From Psococerastis gibbosa (taxonomy: Eukaryota > Arthropoda > Insecta > Psocodea > Psocidae), in the NCBI GenBank assembly GCA_963971405.1, contig OZ020486.1:19677419-19741418 (forward strand): a DNA stretch of 64,000 nt. The letters are read 5' to 3'. This document shows positions 51,527-62,668 of the stretch, in pieces. The notes beneath the pieces are model-generated. The model was not told the DNA's origin and ran no database searches. It worked only from the letters and a program-made list of their open reading frames with translations. The translations under genes and the position numbers were made by a program. Numbering within the stretch: position 1 is the first letter of the stretch; every line of letters begins with the position of its first letter.

Positions 51527-51721
51527 GAAGTTTGCCTGTCAACGGGATTTGATTTTTCCAAGACGGTGAGCTTAGCGGCACAAGGGCTTACAACACATTT
51601 CGCATCATAAAATCCATAGGGCTATCCTTTTGTTATTTGATAAAAAGGCATGCATAAGTAGGCTAAATAAGTTGGGTTACAATCACTACTTAGCCCCATT
51701 GTCATGATGTTTTAATTTAAA

Positions 51722-51871
51722 ATAACTATGTGCGAACGTATCAATATTCTCAAAATAGCGTACCGTATGCATTTGTTTCATGATTTTTATGCAATGAAAT
51801 AACTATGTGCGAACGTACCAGTATTCTCAAAATAGCGTATGCAGTACTGTTTCATGACTTTTATGCAATGA
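51722..51871 (+). repeat. Tandem duplication, unit about 75 bp, two copies
   Basis: AACTATGTGCGAACGTA(T/C)CA through TTTTATGCAATGA occurs twice in succession, with small indels around GTACCGTATGC. Confidence 0.7.
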
Positions 51872-52249
51872 TCAGAACAATAAGGATGGTGCTCTTGATT
51901 TCGATGGAAAAGTATAGGCCTACGACTAATTTTATACCAAGCAGGGTTTGCAGCTTTTTCATGAATTTCACCGCCATCACCATTCCTTCATTTATAAAGC
52001 ACCCTGCAACACATTCATAAGTTTAATTATGAATCCAATGATGCATACATTAGCGGAAATTATAGCTTTAATGACTATCTATATAAGGGCTCAGAGGGTT
52101 ACGTCTTAGGTGAGAATTTCGGTTTCTAAATAGAGACAACAAAAACATATGGATACAATCTGAAACATGAAATTTTATTTAATGGTTGGCTAAGATTACA
52201 TTTAAGAGGGTAACTAGAGCTCTGCATAATGCTAGTAATCCATCCATAT

Positions 52250-52388
52250 GCGGGGTTTCCACCGACCTCTCATTGCAGAATGCAAATGACATTGACGTGG
52301 TAGCAGACATTCAAGACTTATTAATGATATCTGCTACCACGTCAATGTCATTTGTATTCTGCAATGAGAGGTCGGTGGAAACCCCGCC
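52250..52388. mobile_element. Perfect-arm palindromic MITE sharing a core with 123-246
   Basis: The left arm starts GCGGGGTTTCCACCGACCTC and the right arm is its inverse, ending GGTCGGTGGAAACCCCGC. The arms are about 60 bp and nearly identical, around a short centre. The inner part contains GACGTGGTAGCAGACAT and its inverse, the same core as the MITE at 123-246, but the outer arms are unrelated. Confidence 0.8.
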
Positions 52389-52399
52389 TAAGGATAACA

Positions 52400-52495
52400 G
52401 CAAGCGTTGAGGGAAATGGCTGAGGAAGAAATAGAAGGAACACGAAGAAGAGGAAGACCCCGGATGAGTCATGCATATTTGATGCTTGGTCGGTT
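52400..52495 (+). pseudogene. LINE pol C-terminal remnant, part 1
   Basis: Reads EMAEEEIEGTRRRGRPR, the basic tail typical of some LINE polyproteins. A similar continuation (DDDLRRIGLVQAVVLKNPK, 53070-53150) lies beyond the foldback at 52620-53060, as if one remnant had been interrupted. Confidence 0.35.
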
Positions 52496-52619
52496 CATGG
52501 GGGATACAGGGATGGTCGGCTGACAACGTTAACCCTGTCTGTTACTAAAACTAAAACCCAATATAAATATATTTTTCAAAAAAGGGACAGATACAGAATT
52601 ATATTGCAGTGTTATATGG

Positions 52620-53060
52620 GGTATATAACACTGACTATTAAATTAACTTTTGTTGAAGAGGCAACCTCCCGGTTATAACTGAAATTAGAGGATAAAGAAA
52701 AACTGGACTTGGCGGGGTTCGAACCCACGATCTACGCCTAACCGGGGCGTCGTCTTAACTGCTCGACAAGAACAGTTGATGAATATCCTCTAATTATATG
52801 CTCGTATTGCCATGATTCGTAATGAACCGAACAAGTCTGTGAGCTTACTTAATGCCATAGCGGCAATGCTTTACACACAGCTGTGCTAACCTGTCTCATA
52901 TAACGAATCATGTCAATACATGCATATAAGTAGAGGATATTCATCAAATGTTCTTGTGCGGGCTTATGGTCAAGCGGTTAAGACGACGCCCCGGTTAGGC
53001 GTAGATCGTGGGTTCGAATCCCGCCAAGTCCAGTTTTTATTTATCCTCTAATTTCAGAGA
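52620..53060. repeat. Foldback built from two inverted tRNA-headed SINE A copies
   Basis: The minus-strand copy at about 52620-52765 and the plus-strand copy at 52960-53060 share the tRNA-like head and the TTTATCCTCTAATTTCAG tail. The inverted identity continues inward through GAACAGTTGATGAATATCCT (52771) and AGGATATTCATCAAATGTTC, to GCCATGATTCGT/ACGAATCATG, leaving a spacer of about 100 bp. The arms are therefore about 145 bp and include sequence beyond the SINE itself. Confidence 0.75.
52960..53032 (+). tRNA. tRNA-like sequence (SINE head), probably not a functional tRNA
   Basis: 73 bases fold to standard tRNA numbering. Acceptor GGGCTTA/CAAGTCC pairs except at 7-66. The D stem is GTC/GAC. 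The anticodon stem ACGCC/GGCGT is perfect with loop CCGGTTA. The T stem is GTGGG/CCCGC with loop TTCGAAT. Box A (TGGTCAAGCGG) and box B (GGTTCGAATCC) are excellent, and TTTTT follows at 53034. Against function: position 33 is C, not T; the anticodon reads GGT, which animal nuclear threonine tRNAs do not normally use; and diverged copies occur elsewhere in the window. Most likely a pol III-competent SINE head. Confidence 0.45.
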
Positions 53061-53929
53061 TACAGAAACTATATTGACGACGATCTCCGAAGAATAGGAC
53101 TGGTACAAGCAGTTGTATTGAAAAATCCAAAGTGGAGAGACTGTAGGAAGCTCACATGATATAACACCCGGGCATTAAATTTAACAATTATTCCTAATAG
53201 GGCAACAATGCACAAATTTCTCATCTCTAGGGAAGAACGAAAATAGTTAGTACCGTAATATAATTTTTACCTATGTTCCATATTTTCTATGTAGATGCAA
53301 CAGTACGCTACGCCGCTACGGGACTAGAAAATAAAATTGTGAGGGGAAGTGCAATAATGCTTTTAATTATGACTACAATTAAAATCAAATTGCATTATTA
53401 CCACAGTATACCGTATACAGTATATTATGTTGCTCCGTTAGGGTCAGATCATGTCATTCGCAGCAATATTAATTTCTTAAAGTAACTAAAGACAGCTGTT
53501 ATCATCAATAAAAAAATAAAAACGCATCCGCGACAAAATTGTCGCTGACTGACAGAAATTTACTTATATCGTTTTTCGCCCAAGAAACTCAAGTTGTTTG
53601 AAATATAAACAACGTTCGACATGGGATTTTAAACAGAGAACAAATAAGAAGCTTTGCAGAGTTGATCATAAAAGCCGCCGGACTGAACTTCTTACTCGAC
53701 TGCTCGAGCATATGGACAAGTAGTGAAACATGTTCAAGATGGATCCAAGTTAAAAATAAATGTATTTGAGCCCCCTCCCTTTCCCCCCACTATCGAGGAA
53801 CCATATCATATCTATTAAAGAAGGAATAGCAAATTTGGGGCCTTTTGTGGTTTTTTACATAAACTTATTATTATTGTATTACATATATTATTGGCCATTC
53901 TATACCATCTATATTATGTTGTTCTGTGT

Positions 53930-54085
53930 TCTTTATTATGCCATTATCCGATGTATCAGTCTAGTGCATTACGGTAGGGAAAATCTTGAGGCAGCTGAAA
54001 TATAACTAGACTAGACAATTATTTAACGTGGAACTATTACGTTGCCTATACTAATATTGATGAATAGGAAAGCATGTACCAATTC
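53930..54085 (+). repeat. Dispersed repeat family G, copy 2
   Basis: GGTAGGGAAAATCTTGAGG, ATTATTTAACGTGGAAC and GCATGTACCAATTCTT parallel 29440-29585. Confidence 0.45.
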
Positions 54086-54345
54086 TTTTTATGGTTATTC
54101 TTGGCAATGATTTATTGCGTTCGGGTGGCACCAGCATTTGAAGCAGCCCAGTACTAAAGGCCTTGACACTTATACATTTTAACTATTGCTTGACCTTTTT
54201 TGATTTTACTTTACGTTCGGGCGCGACTAAGTACTTGTTTGGTACAGTTAGAAATTCTCCAAAATGGAGACATCTTCCACACAAAAAATGTTCGGGCCAG
54301 CCATAATGGAATGATTTCTTTTTTGCCTTAGTAGTCAGAACCCGG

Positions 54346-54640
54346 CCGCCATACCAAGTTGAATCCAGCGGACCAGAGCAGGTTCAAAGCTGCAGATAAC
54401 TTGGTCGTGTGCACAGTGCCGGTAGGGAAACATGGGAGGACTTGTCCTGGTCACCTCCAAACTAATCGTGTGACTTCACTGTGTTTCCCAAGTGGTTCGG
54501 AATCCACTATAATCAGGAGGTCCACTGTCCTATGGGCTGGCATAGGACAGTCAAGTCGGGGTCGCTCTATGGGCCCAAATGAGGCCGAAGTCGTTATTAA
54601 CCCGACCAACACTACTACTACTACTACTAGTAGTAGTCAG
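54346..54640 (+). repeat. Repeat family D copy ending in a (CTA)n microsatellite
   Basis: ACCAAGTTGAATCCAGCGGA to CTATAATCAGGAGGTCCACT matches 17022-17252. The distal part differs (CAAGTCGGGGTCGCTCTATG) and ends in ACTACTACTACTACTACTAG facing TAGTAGTAG. Confidence 0.65.
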
Positions 54641-56676
54641 AAGAAATGGTACTGTAGAAACAAGTCTTGAACATCATCTCTGAATGACTGCATAAAAATA
54701 TTTAAACATGCTTTTATTAACTTAGATTAACTCCATATTTACTCTTCCGCCTTCCCGTTTTTAGGCTTCAAAAAAGTCTGTCTCTGTTTAAATTATTATA
54801 TAGGTTTTAGCTAAAGAAAATCTACATCCCGATGCTGCAGCTCACCAGATGCAGAATTATCAAACAGCACGATGTTTTCACTTACATGCATTCATGTTAT
54901 AAAGTAAACTACTGTTTTTGAACTACATAAATATTGTATACTGTGCTTAGACTACCCAATCCTACTAGTGCAACGCAATGCAATTACCTCAATCATTCGT
55001 AGACTTATAGACAGATAAACATTCTCCTGCTGAGGCGTTCCAATAACCTTTATCACACTGTGCCGCCCGTTGCCAATAAAGCGTTGTTGGCTTCCTTCTC
55101 AGTGCCTCTTCGACTAGTGTCACATTAGCATTCAGAAAGAAGAGCATCTTTCGCGATGGACTAGGCCTACCCAGATATAACGTGTTAAGAGTAGAGATAA
55201 AAAATCTTGACATTGCTGAAAAGTTCAAGATGCTGCTAAGTGACTTTCAGTAGAAAAACATTGATAAACTGTGAAGTGTTCTCCGATGATTTATATATAC
55301 ATTTATTATATATTTCCTACCTTTAATGATCTAAGCAAGTTCATAATACCGGTTCATTCTGTCTACAGTAATTTCAATAACGAAGCCGACCTACAGCTTC
55401 CCTAGTCGACCAGTACCGGGTTTTAGCCCTATGTACTGTCTGATAGCTTATTTAACTAATGTAGGATTTACGAGAAGCATCTTAGGGTGACGTTAAGAAC
55501 ATTGCTTCAATATCCACTATAAAAGCACTGTATTATTGTACTAGAAAAAGCTGTTGTCGGTCTATACCATCTACAAGTTGTTTACTCACCAGTCTCTCCT
55601 CTAAAATCTTAGTCTAAAAATTTTAAGCGCCAGCCATTAGTCTTGAACATTCTGTAAGGGTGCATCTCAACTTGTTGACTTTAAATAATAATTATTATAA
55701 AAGTAAACCGAAATCATAATTCATAATTTGTTTATACTTTATAGCAATGGGGTATACAGGTGCGGGAGGAATAATCGTTTTAGAGTTGAAATGCTGTAGA
55801 TTAGTTGTAAACTAAAGTTTTTGTGAGCCCAGTTATCTCATTTTTAGTGTAAGTTAAGTTTTATTTTAATCAGGGGGCTGTCAACGCTGTATAAAATGGA
55901 ATTTTGCCCTTCTTCCACTAAGAACCGTCTTCTGCTAAGTGGACGGAGATTATTTTTTCCGCACCGCGGCGCTTGCAGCGTTCCCGCTTAAATTCAAATT
56001 TTGGTCTGTAACATTTTAGTTGCCATATTCCAATTCTTCCAATTTTTTTTATATTCCATTATAATGACAGTTGACTGTATTTCAACGCTTATATTATGTA
56101 ATGTGCCATTGGCAGTGTAAAGTCTAATAAGCTTACGTATGATAAGTATCGGTAATACAGTAGGCAGCGTTAGTCAATTGCAGTTCAAACGTTAAATTTC
56201 CACATTTCAATTTTATTCATATACTTTTATACTGTACTGAACATTCCCATTAATACGGTAGTTTATTTTTACTCTTTGGCGCTACAGTCTAGAGCCCGTA
56301 ATGTCCTAAAAAAACTTTTTCATAGCCCGTACGTAGCACATTGTTTATTACTCTAGATTATTATTAGTAGGTAACTCATTCGTCCTATGTCGAATGCCTC
56401 ATACCAACGACCAAAATTGATTTTTTTTCCATTAGCAATCCGTTAAACGTCTTCGATGTCAACTTATGCTATCTACTATACGAGGGATAATGGACACGAT
56501 GAGAGAATGAGCCATGCTCAACATGGACAAAATGTACATAGTCGTATGAATGACTTTACCAAGTCAAAACTGAAACCCATGAACGACCTTGGTCTACTAG
56601 GCAAGCCACAGCTACCCCGAATGACCCTAACCCCGATGCCTTGTAGCCATTGCATCCGTGGTCGTCCCACTACTAC
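54641..56676. other. Intergenic stretch before the hAT element
   Basis: Low-confidence items only. A minus-strand open block at 54988-55217 (NVTLVEEALRRKPTTLYWQR) follows a plausible acceptor but ends in a stop. An AAGTGGACGGAGA...CCGCGGCG box at 55938-55975 has a relative at 62875. The rest is featureless AT-rich DNA. Confidence 0.35.
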
Positions 56677-56784
56677 CTATTCCTTCTCCCTAGGATTTAT
56701 CACCCTTTTGACTGGCATATTAATTGAATTGAAACAGCCCACAACCGAGCAATATCGGACTCTTCTTTTGCTAGCTTTCGGCAT
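56677..56784 (-). CDS. Possible THAP-like first exon or fragment
   Basis: From ATG at 56784 the minus strand reads MPKASKRRVRYCSVVGCFNS and ends 15 codons later. The YCSVVGC spacing resembles the first cysteine pair of THAP zinc fingers, often found in transposon-derived proteins. No continuation of the domain was found. It lies about 90 bp outside the hAT terminus. Confidence 0.2.
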   Translation of the reverse strand: MPKASKRRVRYCSVVGCFNSINMPVKRVINPREKE

Positions 56785-57660
56785 TTTTCTACTAAAACTC
56801 AAATCTAAAATATAATAGTGCCCAGTTGAAAATGTAAACAAAACAATGTCAGTAATGGCTGGTAGGCTGGGGCAGTGTTGCCAGTAATATATTTCTTGAA
56901 ACCGCCAGTAGGAGCGTGCCAACCCGCCCAATTCCGCCCAAATTTAAAATCTATTCTATCTAGTCTAAAACCCATAATGGTCGCATTTTTTAAGTTATAA
57001 AATACATTAGGAGTTGTCAATCTTGATATGTAGATAAAAATACAGTAGCGTCACGCATATATTACCCCTCAAACATGCTTTGTGACGTCATATGAATAGG
57101 TCTATATAATTTATATACTTTGCTATTATTCCCACATTTTTTGTATGACCTTGACAAAAATTTACCGACCCCACTAATTACATATATAGTTGAAGTCACC
57201 CTTAGAACTTGCCAAATGTCACATTTACTATTTTATATATCATAGAAAATAATTAGACTATGTATGGGGCCAACTATGCCCAATCCCCCACTTAGGACAT
57301 ATCAGAATAGGTACACAAATAAGTAACAAAAAATCATTGAATTAGGTCCTGACAATTTTTATTCAATACCCCGTCAATGGACTCATATTTTAAAATTAGC
57401 ATACACACAATATACATTTACACTAACTTAAAAAAAATACAGTGAAATTTATCAACACCACAAATTCATTACTTATTCGACATATTACAGGGCCTACATG
57501 AAGTTAAAAACACCTTGTTCATGGACTCCTAAGAACATTTTTCTGAGTCAGAGTTTTGATTGCTGTGTTAATGCACCATAAGAATTGCTCTAGTAACTGT
57601 AAGCAATAATTATTCTAGTTCGTTGTGCAGAATTGAATGAATTGGCTGAGTTGGCATATA

Positions 57661-58286
57661 AAAGAAACATAACTTATGTACACACGATAATTAAGAGTTA
57701 AAAAAGGACATTGAAATATTTATCAAATTTACTATTACACTTACACATACCCGGAAAAAGACAGAGGCATTCGGCCAGGTTGCGCCATAAAGCAATGAAT
57801 TGACCATTACGTATTACAGAAACATAACATATGTACACAAGGAAATTAAGAGTTAAAAAAGGACATTGAAATATTTATCAAATTTACTATTACACTTACA
57901 CATACTTGGAAAATGACAGAGGCATTCGGCTCGATTGTGCCATTAAACAATGAATTGCAATTACATTTTAAAGAAGCATAACTTATGTAGGCTACACAAG
58001 AAAAAGACAGAGGCATTCGACCAGGTTGCGCCATAAAACAATGAATTGACCATTACATATTACAGAAACATAACTTATGTACACAAGAAAATTATGAGTT
58101 AAAAAAGGATATTGAAATATTTATCCAATTTACTATTACACTTACACATACCCGGAAAAAGACGGAGGCATTCGGCCAGGTTGCGCCATAAAACAATAAA
58201 TTGACCATTACATATTACAGAAACATAACTTATGTACACAAGAAAATTAAAGGTTAAAAAGGGTATTGAAATATTTATCCTACTTA
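57661..58286 (-). repeat. Tandem repeats (unit about 155 bp, about 4.5 copies) at the 3' end of the hAT transposase
   Basis: Units begin AGAAACATAACTTATGTACA near 57663, 57820, 57973, 58064 and 58219. Each contains GAGTTAAAAAAGGACATTGA, ATTACACTTACACATAC and GGCATTCGGCCAGGTTGCGC. The third unit lacks about 65 bp. The last partial unit ends ATTTATCC..CTTACTATT, running into the transposase stop codon at 58287-58289. Confidence 0.85.
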
Positions 58287-61200
58287 CTATTCTAACCAAC
58301 TTATAATTTCATCCATCGATTCTCCAGAAACATCTTGTTCATTTATTGTATCGCTGTACATTTTTGAAGTAAATAATTCAAACATTTTTTGGGTGGGGGA
58401 AAACTCTTTGCAACAGTCTCCCCGCACCTGCTGGTATAGCCGAATACGTAGAATTGCAATCAACATGGACAGTTGCATTCTGTTCCGCAATTTGCATTTA
58501 ACTACGCCCATTACAGAAAATACTCTCTCCACCACTGCATTGCTAGTCGGCAATGAAAGTGCCCTCAAAGCGAAGTCAGATAAATCTTTAAAAATGAGCT
58601 GCCCTCCAGCATTTTTCATTTGCGCGACACTAGCCCAAAATTTTCCCATAGTGACTCCCGGAGCAGGCACACCAGGAACGATGTCTGCCAAAGTCATCGT
58701 TCCAAGCAATCGCCACTGGTTCTCTATGGCGTCCATGTCGCGATTTTTGCCAGCCAAACTTAAGGGTAAGTCTACAAATGGTGCCCTGCTGAGAGATAAG
58801 GCCGCGGATGGTGTTAAATGCCGTAACCCCTGGATAATTGCAACATTTCCAGGCATGCGTTGTACTAATTCTCTGCACAACACAAGCATGAACCTGCAAC
58901 ATCTTTCCATTACAGTATTCAACTCAGCGCGTCCAATTTTGGATGATTTCGCGTGCTCACTAAATGTTGTGCCGAAATCAACGTCAGTGAGCTCCAATAA
59001 ACTGTTGTCAAAACAGTTTCCTGCTTTCTCAACTGCGAAGCCCACTGCGTTGATGTCGGCCTCTTCCAACATTCCCTTTGCCTTGCTGGCGTCAAGTCTA
59101 TGTTGTAAATACGCGGGCTTAAAAATGCGTCGCGCAAATGAAAGTAGCAACCCCCTTAAATCCCGGTATACGTTGCTAGGGTCAGAGTTGCTGGCTTGAA
59201 AAACAATATTACAATCGGTGATATCTTTCAAAGCCTGCCTTAAAAAAAGTAAATACAAGTAATGTGCCTCATTGGCATACATTTGTGAAAGCGTTTTGGC
59301 CGTGTAACATTTTTCTGTATTGGCCACCATTTGAAAAAATGTTTTTAACTCCAGCCATTGCTCGCTAGTTCTTTTAACCGCAGAATGGTGGGCCAGCCAT
59401 CTTGTGGCCGATAAAGCCGTAAGTTTAGGCGGTGTTTTGCTGTCATTTATCAAGGCATATACATCTTTATATGCCTTGCATCTCAGCGAGCTGTGCGAGA
59501 ACCAGCTCCTTGATTCTCGTAATAAAAACTCAAGGGCTGTTGGCAGCTCCTCGCAAGCCCTCTGAGAGCAGCGGTTTAATGAGTGGCAAACGCACCTTAT
59601 AAGTTGTAAATCAGGCAATTTCTCCCTTAGTCGGGTGTATAAAGAGTTGTTTACCCCGCACAGATTGCTGGCCCCATCTGTGCCAATGGCAATAAGGTTG
59701 GCCAGGTCAATTTTCATTGCGGTAAAAAAATTAACAAAATTTGTGAACAAGTCCTCAGCTGTGGCCCGCTCCACTTCTTGGAACCCCAAGAAGTGGCTGA
59801 TAATTCTGTTTTCAGCCACACTGAAATAAACAACTACGTACGCCATATATTTTTCGCAGCCAATATCCGTTGATTCGTCGATAACTATCGAAAACGGCCT
59901 GTTGCCGAGGTCGTGCAGGACTTCTTCTAACAGTGCCGGTGCAATGACGTTCTCTATAAGCTTGGCGCATTTAGTCCGGTGCAGGCGCAAATTTGATAAG
60001 CTGCTGCCCGATCCCATGTCTTTTATCATCTCCCCAAGGTGGTCAATGGCCCTTGTAGATGAATGGTTGGCTATAAAAACAGCCAATCGAAGATCATTGG
60101 TTTTCTCTGCCTTCGTTGAAGTCACTAAAAAAAATAATAATATAATTAGGCCCACTAAAACTGTTTCTTTTACACTTATCCAAATTGATTAATTTTAGAA
60201 CATTATTAAAAATAAAAAATGATTATTTTAGAGTATGGCATATATGTATATAAAAAATACACTCGGCACTCAGAAGAGTATAAATTTTGCCCTGGATCAC
60301 TTTTATTAGTTTAGTAATAGCATTGTTTTAAATAAAAACAATTAAAACAATTGTTGTTACAAAGCAAACTTAAATTATTACATATAGCATTTTATAAAAA
60401 TAAAACCGTGTACTGTGAAACTATGAGTCTAGATAATATTGTACTGTTTGCTTTGTAAAACGAAACTGTGATTATTTTGGACTTGCAGCGACATTCCTAA
60501 ATTTGAGCGTTTAATCAATTTAGTGAAAATAGTACTTGGTATAATATTTTAAATTTCATTCAATCATTATGCAGTAATCAATTATTATTATTATCAATTT
60601 ATTATCAGGCGTATAGTATGGAATTTTGTGATCTTATACATGTATAGCCTACAAAAGAGATAAAATGATGAAATTTGACCAATTTTGTGATGAATAAATT
60701 CCTGAGCTTCAATTCATCATATTTGGCAAATGTTTAAAATAATATTAGTTAATTGTCTATACCTAGGTGTAAGTATTTCTTCACAGGAGATTGATTCTCA
60801 AACAAATTATTGTACTATTGCCTTTCCTCATAAATGTGTTTTCTCAAATTTTGAAAGGAATTTAAATCAAAATTAAGAATTATTTAGAGCAGCTAAATAG
60901 GCTTATCACCAGCTTAAAGTTAATTCGTTAAATATTACGAATAACTTACCGAATGAAGACAACGTGCTTTGTTTCGTCTTATTTAATGATTCTAACTTTA
61001 ACTTGTGTCCTTTTGAATCCGCATGGGTTTTAATATCATTTTTTTGTGCACGAATCGTTGATTTGCACAATGTGCAGAAGGCTTCTCCGCGTCCCGCTGC
61101 AATTAAATCATCAGGTGCCCGTGAGAGCCAACCTAAAAAAACACGACCAATAAACATTAATGACAGGTTATCAGATCAATATGGGTAAACATTACCTTTG

Positions 61201-62195
61201 TCTACATTATAAATCGATTTGATTTCAGTATTTAAGAAATGTTTCTTAGAATCCGCCAAACCTAATTTTCTCTGCATAATTCCTCGATTTTACTTAATAG
61301 GTGTTTGGGGTATTTATTAATTATTGACACAGTCTATCCCACCATGGTGGGTCAAAGACCATTTGATGATTTTGACTGGCAATTTTTACCAAATTTAATT
61401 GAACCATACCCTTTTGCCTTTTTTCAGCATAATTCACCGATTTCACGGAGAATTGGCCATTTACATATATACGCGGTTGGGGTCGTTGTTGGTACGTTTT
61501 ACTATCTACTACGGTTTAATACTATTCCTTCCACAACTAAAGTTAAGTTCACCCGTGTCATCCTTAATTTTCAATGTTTCCTTTTCTATTACTTAACGTC
61601 ATATTTTTCATTTACACCACCATTCGCGTACACATGAGACTACGAGATACTAAAGCATTTTTAATGTTTTACCGAGTCATGTAAGAAAGTCATCATATGA
61701 AGAAATATTGCGATATTGCGAAAATACTTAATAGATAATGCTTTCTACTCACTTGATGAATTTTATGCAACCAATTTAATATAAGAATGACCATCACACC
61801 TAGCCTATCTAATGCTATATAATTTATATTTAGGTCTATTACATTAATTACTTTAATTTCCTGTTGTACGAAGAGCTTTGCTCAGAATTTTATAATATAA
61901 TGCTCATTAATTATTATCATTATGTATTGTATAACTTTTGTTTTTATGCACTAACATGTACTATTGACGAATCCGACACATTGCTAATTGTTAACTGGAT
62001 AATATATTGATTTACTAGCCCTAGGTAAAGTAGGTATGTAGGTATTATGTAAAAGGTACATACTACATACAGCAAATGAATAAGGAAAGTTTTGTCAAAT
62101 ATCAAATCGGTCTTACCTTTAAATTGAGCTTCATTTTCCCAGTTGGTGTTATAATGTTTCGCATACTTCGCCCAGGAACCCTTTGATTTAGGCAT
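58287..62195 (-). CDS. hAT transposase, three exons, BED-like zinc finger and hATC domain
   Basis: Exons 62195-62117, 61132-60950 and 60124-58287 join in frame to 699 residues. A CCHH zinc finger (CTLCKSTIRA ... HADSKGH; Cys46, Cys49, His63, His69) would bind the ends. The RNase H-like catalytic domain has FSIVIDEST (Asp170), LIAIGTDGASNL (Asp237) and the late VVERVFSVMG with the candidate Glu. ATRWLAHHSAVKR lies in the insertion region. The C-terminal hATC dimerisation motif is LSLPTSNAVVERVFSVMG. It resembles the ZNF862/KIAA1586-like lineage of hAT proteins, as I recall them. The start is MPKSKGSWAKYAKHYNTNWE, which fits the N-terminal basic/aromatic segment of that lineage. Cut-and-paste transposition of the surrounding element is its inferred role. 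No stop or frameshift was seen. Confidence 0.9.
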
Positions 62196-62668
62196 CTTTA
62201 ATCTTTATAAAATTGCAATTTGCAAATGCAAAATTAAGTAAAAATAAAAGAGAAATTAATAAAAAAAAGCACAAGCCACGAGGTCCATGTACAGATTTAC
62301 AGAAAAATCAAAATCAACAAAGTGACAAACAAGAACAACAAACAAAATATCATGTGATGCGGGCGATTTGCGAATGTCGTATCGATTATCGAATATCGAT
62401 TGTCCAACATGACACCACTTTTGTCCTTCAACGTCTCCAATGGTGGTACCTTTGAAAACTTGGCGGAAAATTTAATTTTTTTTTTTAGTTGAGCAGGTTT
62501 TGAATTTTTTTACAGATTTTTAGAATCGGAAAAAATCCGCCGATACCCGCCAGTTGAAGGGCGCGAACCCGCCCAATTGGCGGGTGCCCGCCGTTTTAAA
62601 ATTTTGCCCGCCACATGACCGTCTCAACCCGCCCAATTGGCGGAATTCCGCCCAATCTGGTAACACTG

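Larger units (their letters stand above)
56873..62668 (-). mobile_element. Complete hAT-superfamily DNA transposon with 8-bp target duplication
   Basis: The left end is CAGTGTTGCCAG at 56873; the right end is CTGGTAACACTG ending at 62668. The terminal inverted repeats match at 11 of 12 bases. Direct GGCTGGGG lies at 56865-56872 and 62669-62676, a perfect 8-bp duplication diagnostic of hAT insertion. Subterminal CCGCCCAATT(GG) motifs recur inside both ends, at 56928-56940 and repeatedly at 62568-62655. The 5.8-kb interior holds one three-exon transposase gene on the minus strand with no disabling change. Everything visible is consistent with a young, possibly autonomous copy. Confidence 0.93.

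Noticed and set aside
54988..55217. Minus-strand exon with NVTLVEEALRRKPTTLYW
   Set aside because: The acceptor is plausible, but an in-frame stop precedes the donor and no partner exon or family was found.
57661..58286. Possible CRISPR-like array
   Set aside because: Units of about 155 bp are contiguous without unique spacers, and the DNA is eukaryotic. It is a minisatellite in a transposon.
58393..59199. 268-codon plus-strand open frame
   Set aside because: Antisense to the hAT transposase exon; low-complexity Ser/Leu composition and no motif.
61305..61637. 110-codon plus-strand frame in the hAT intron
   Set aside because: AT-rich, hydrophobic by composition, no motif, inside a transposon intron.
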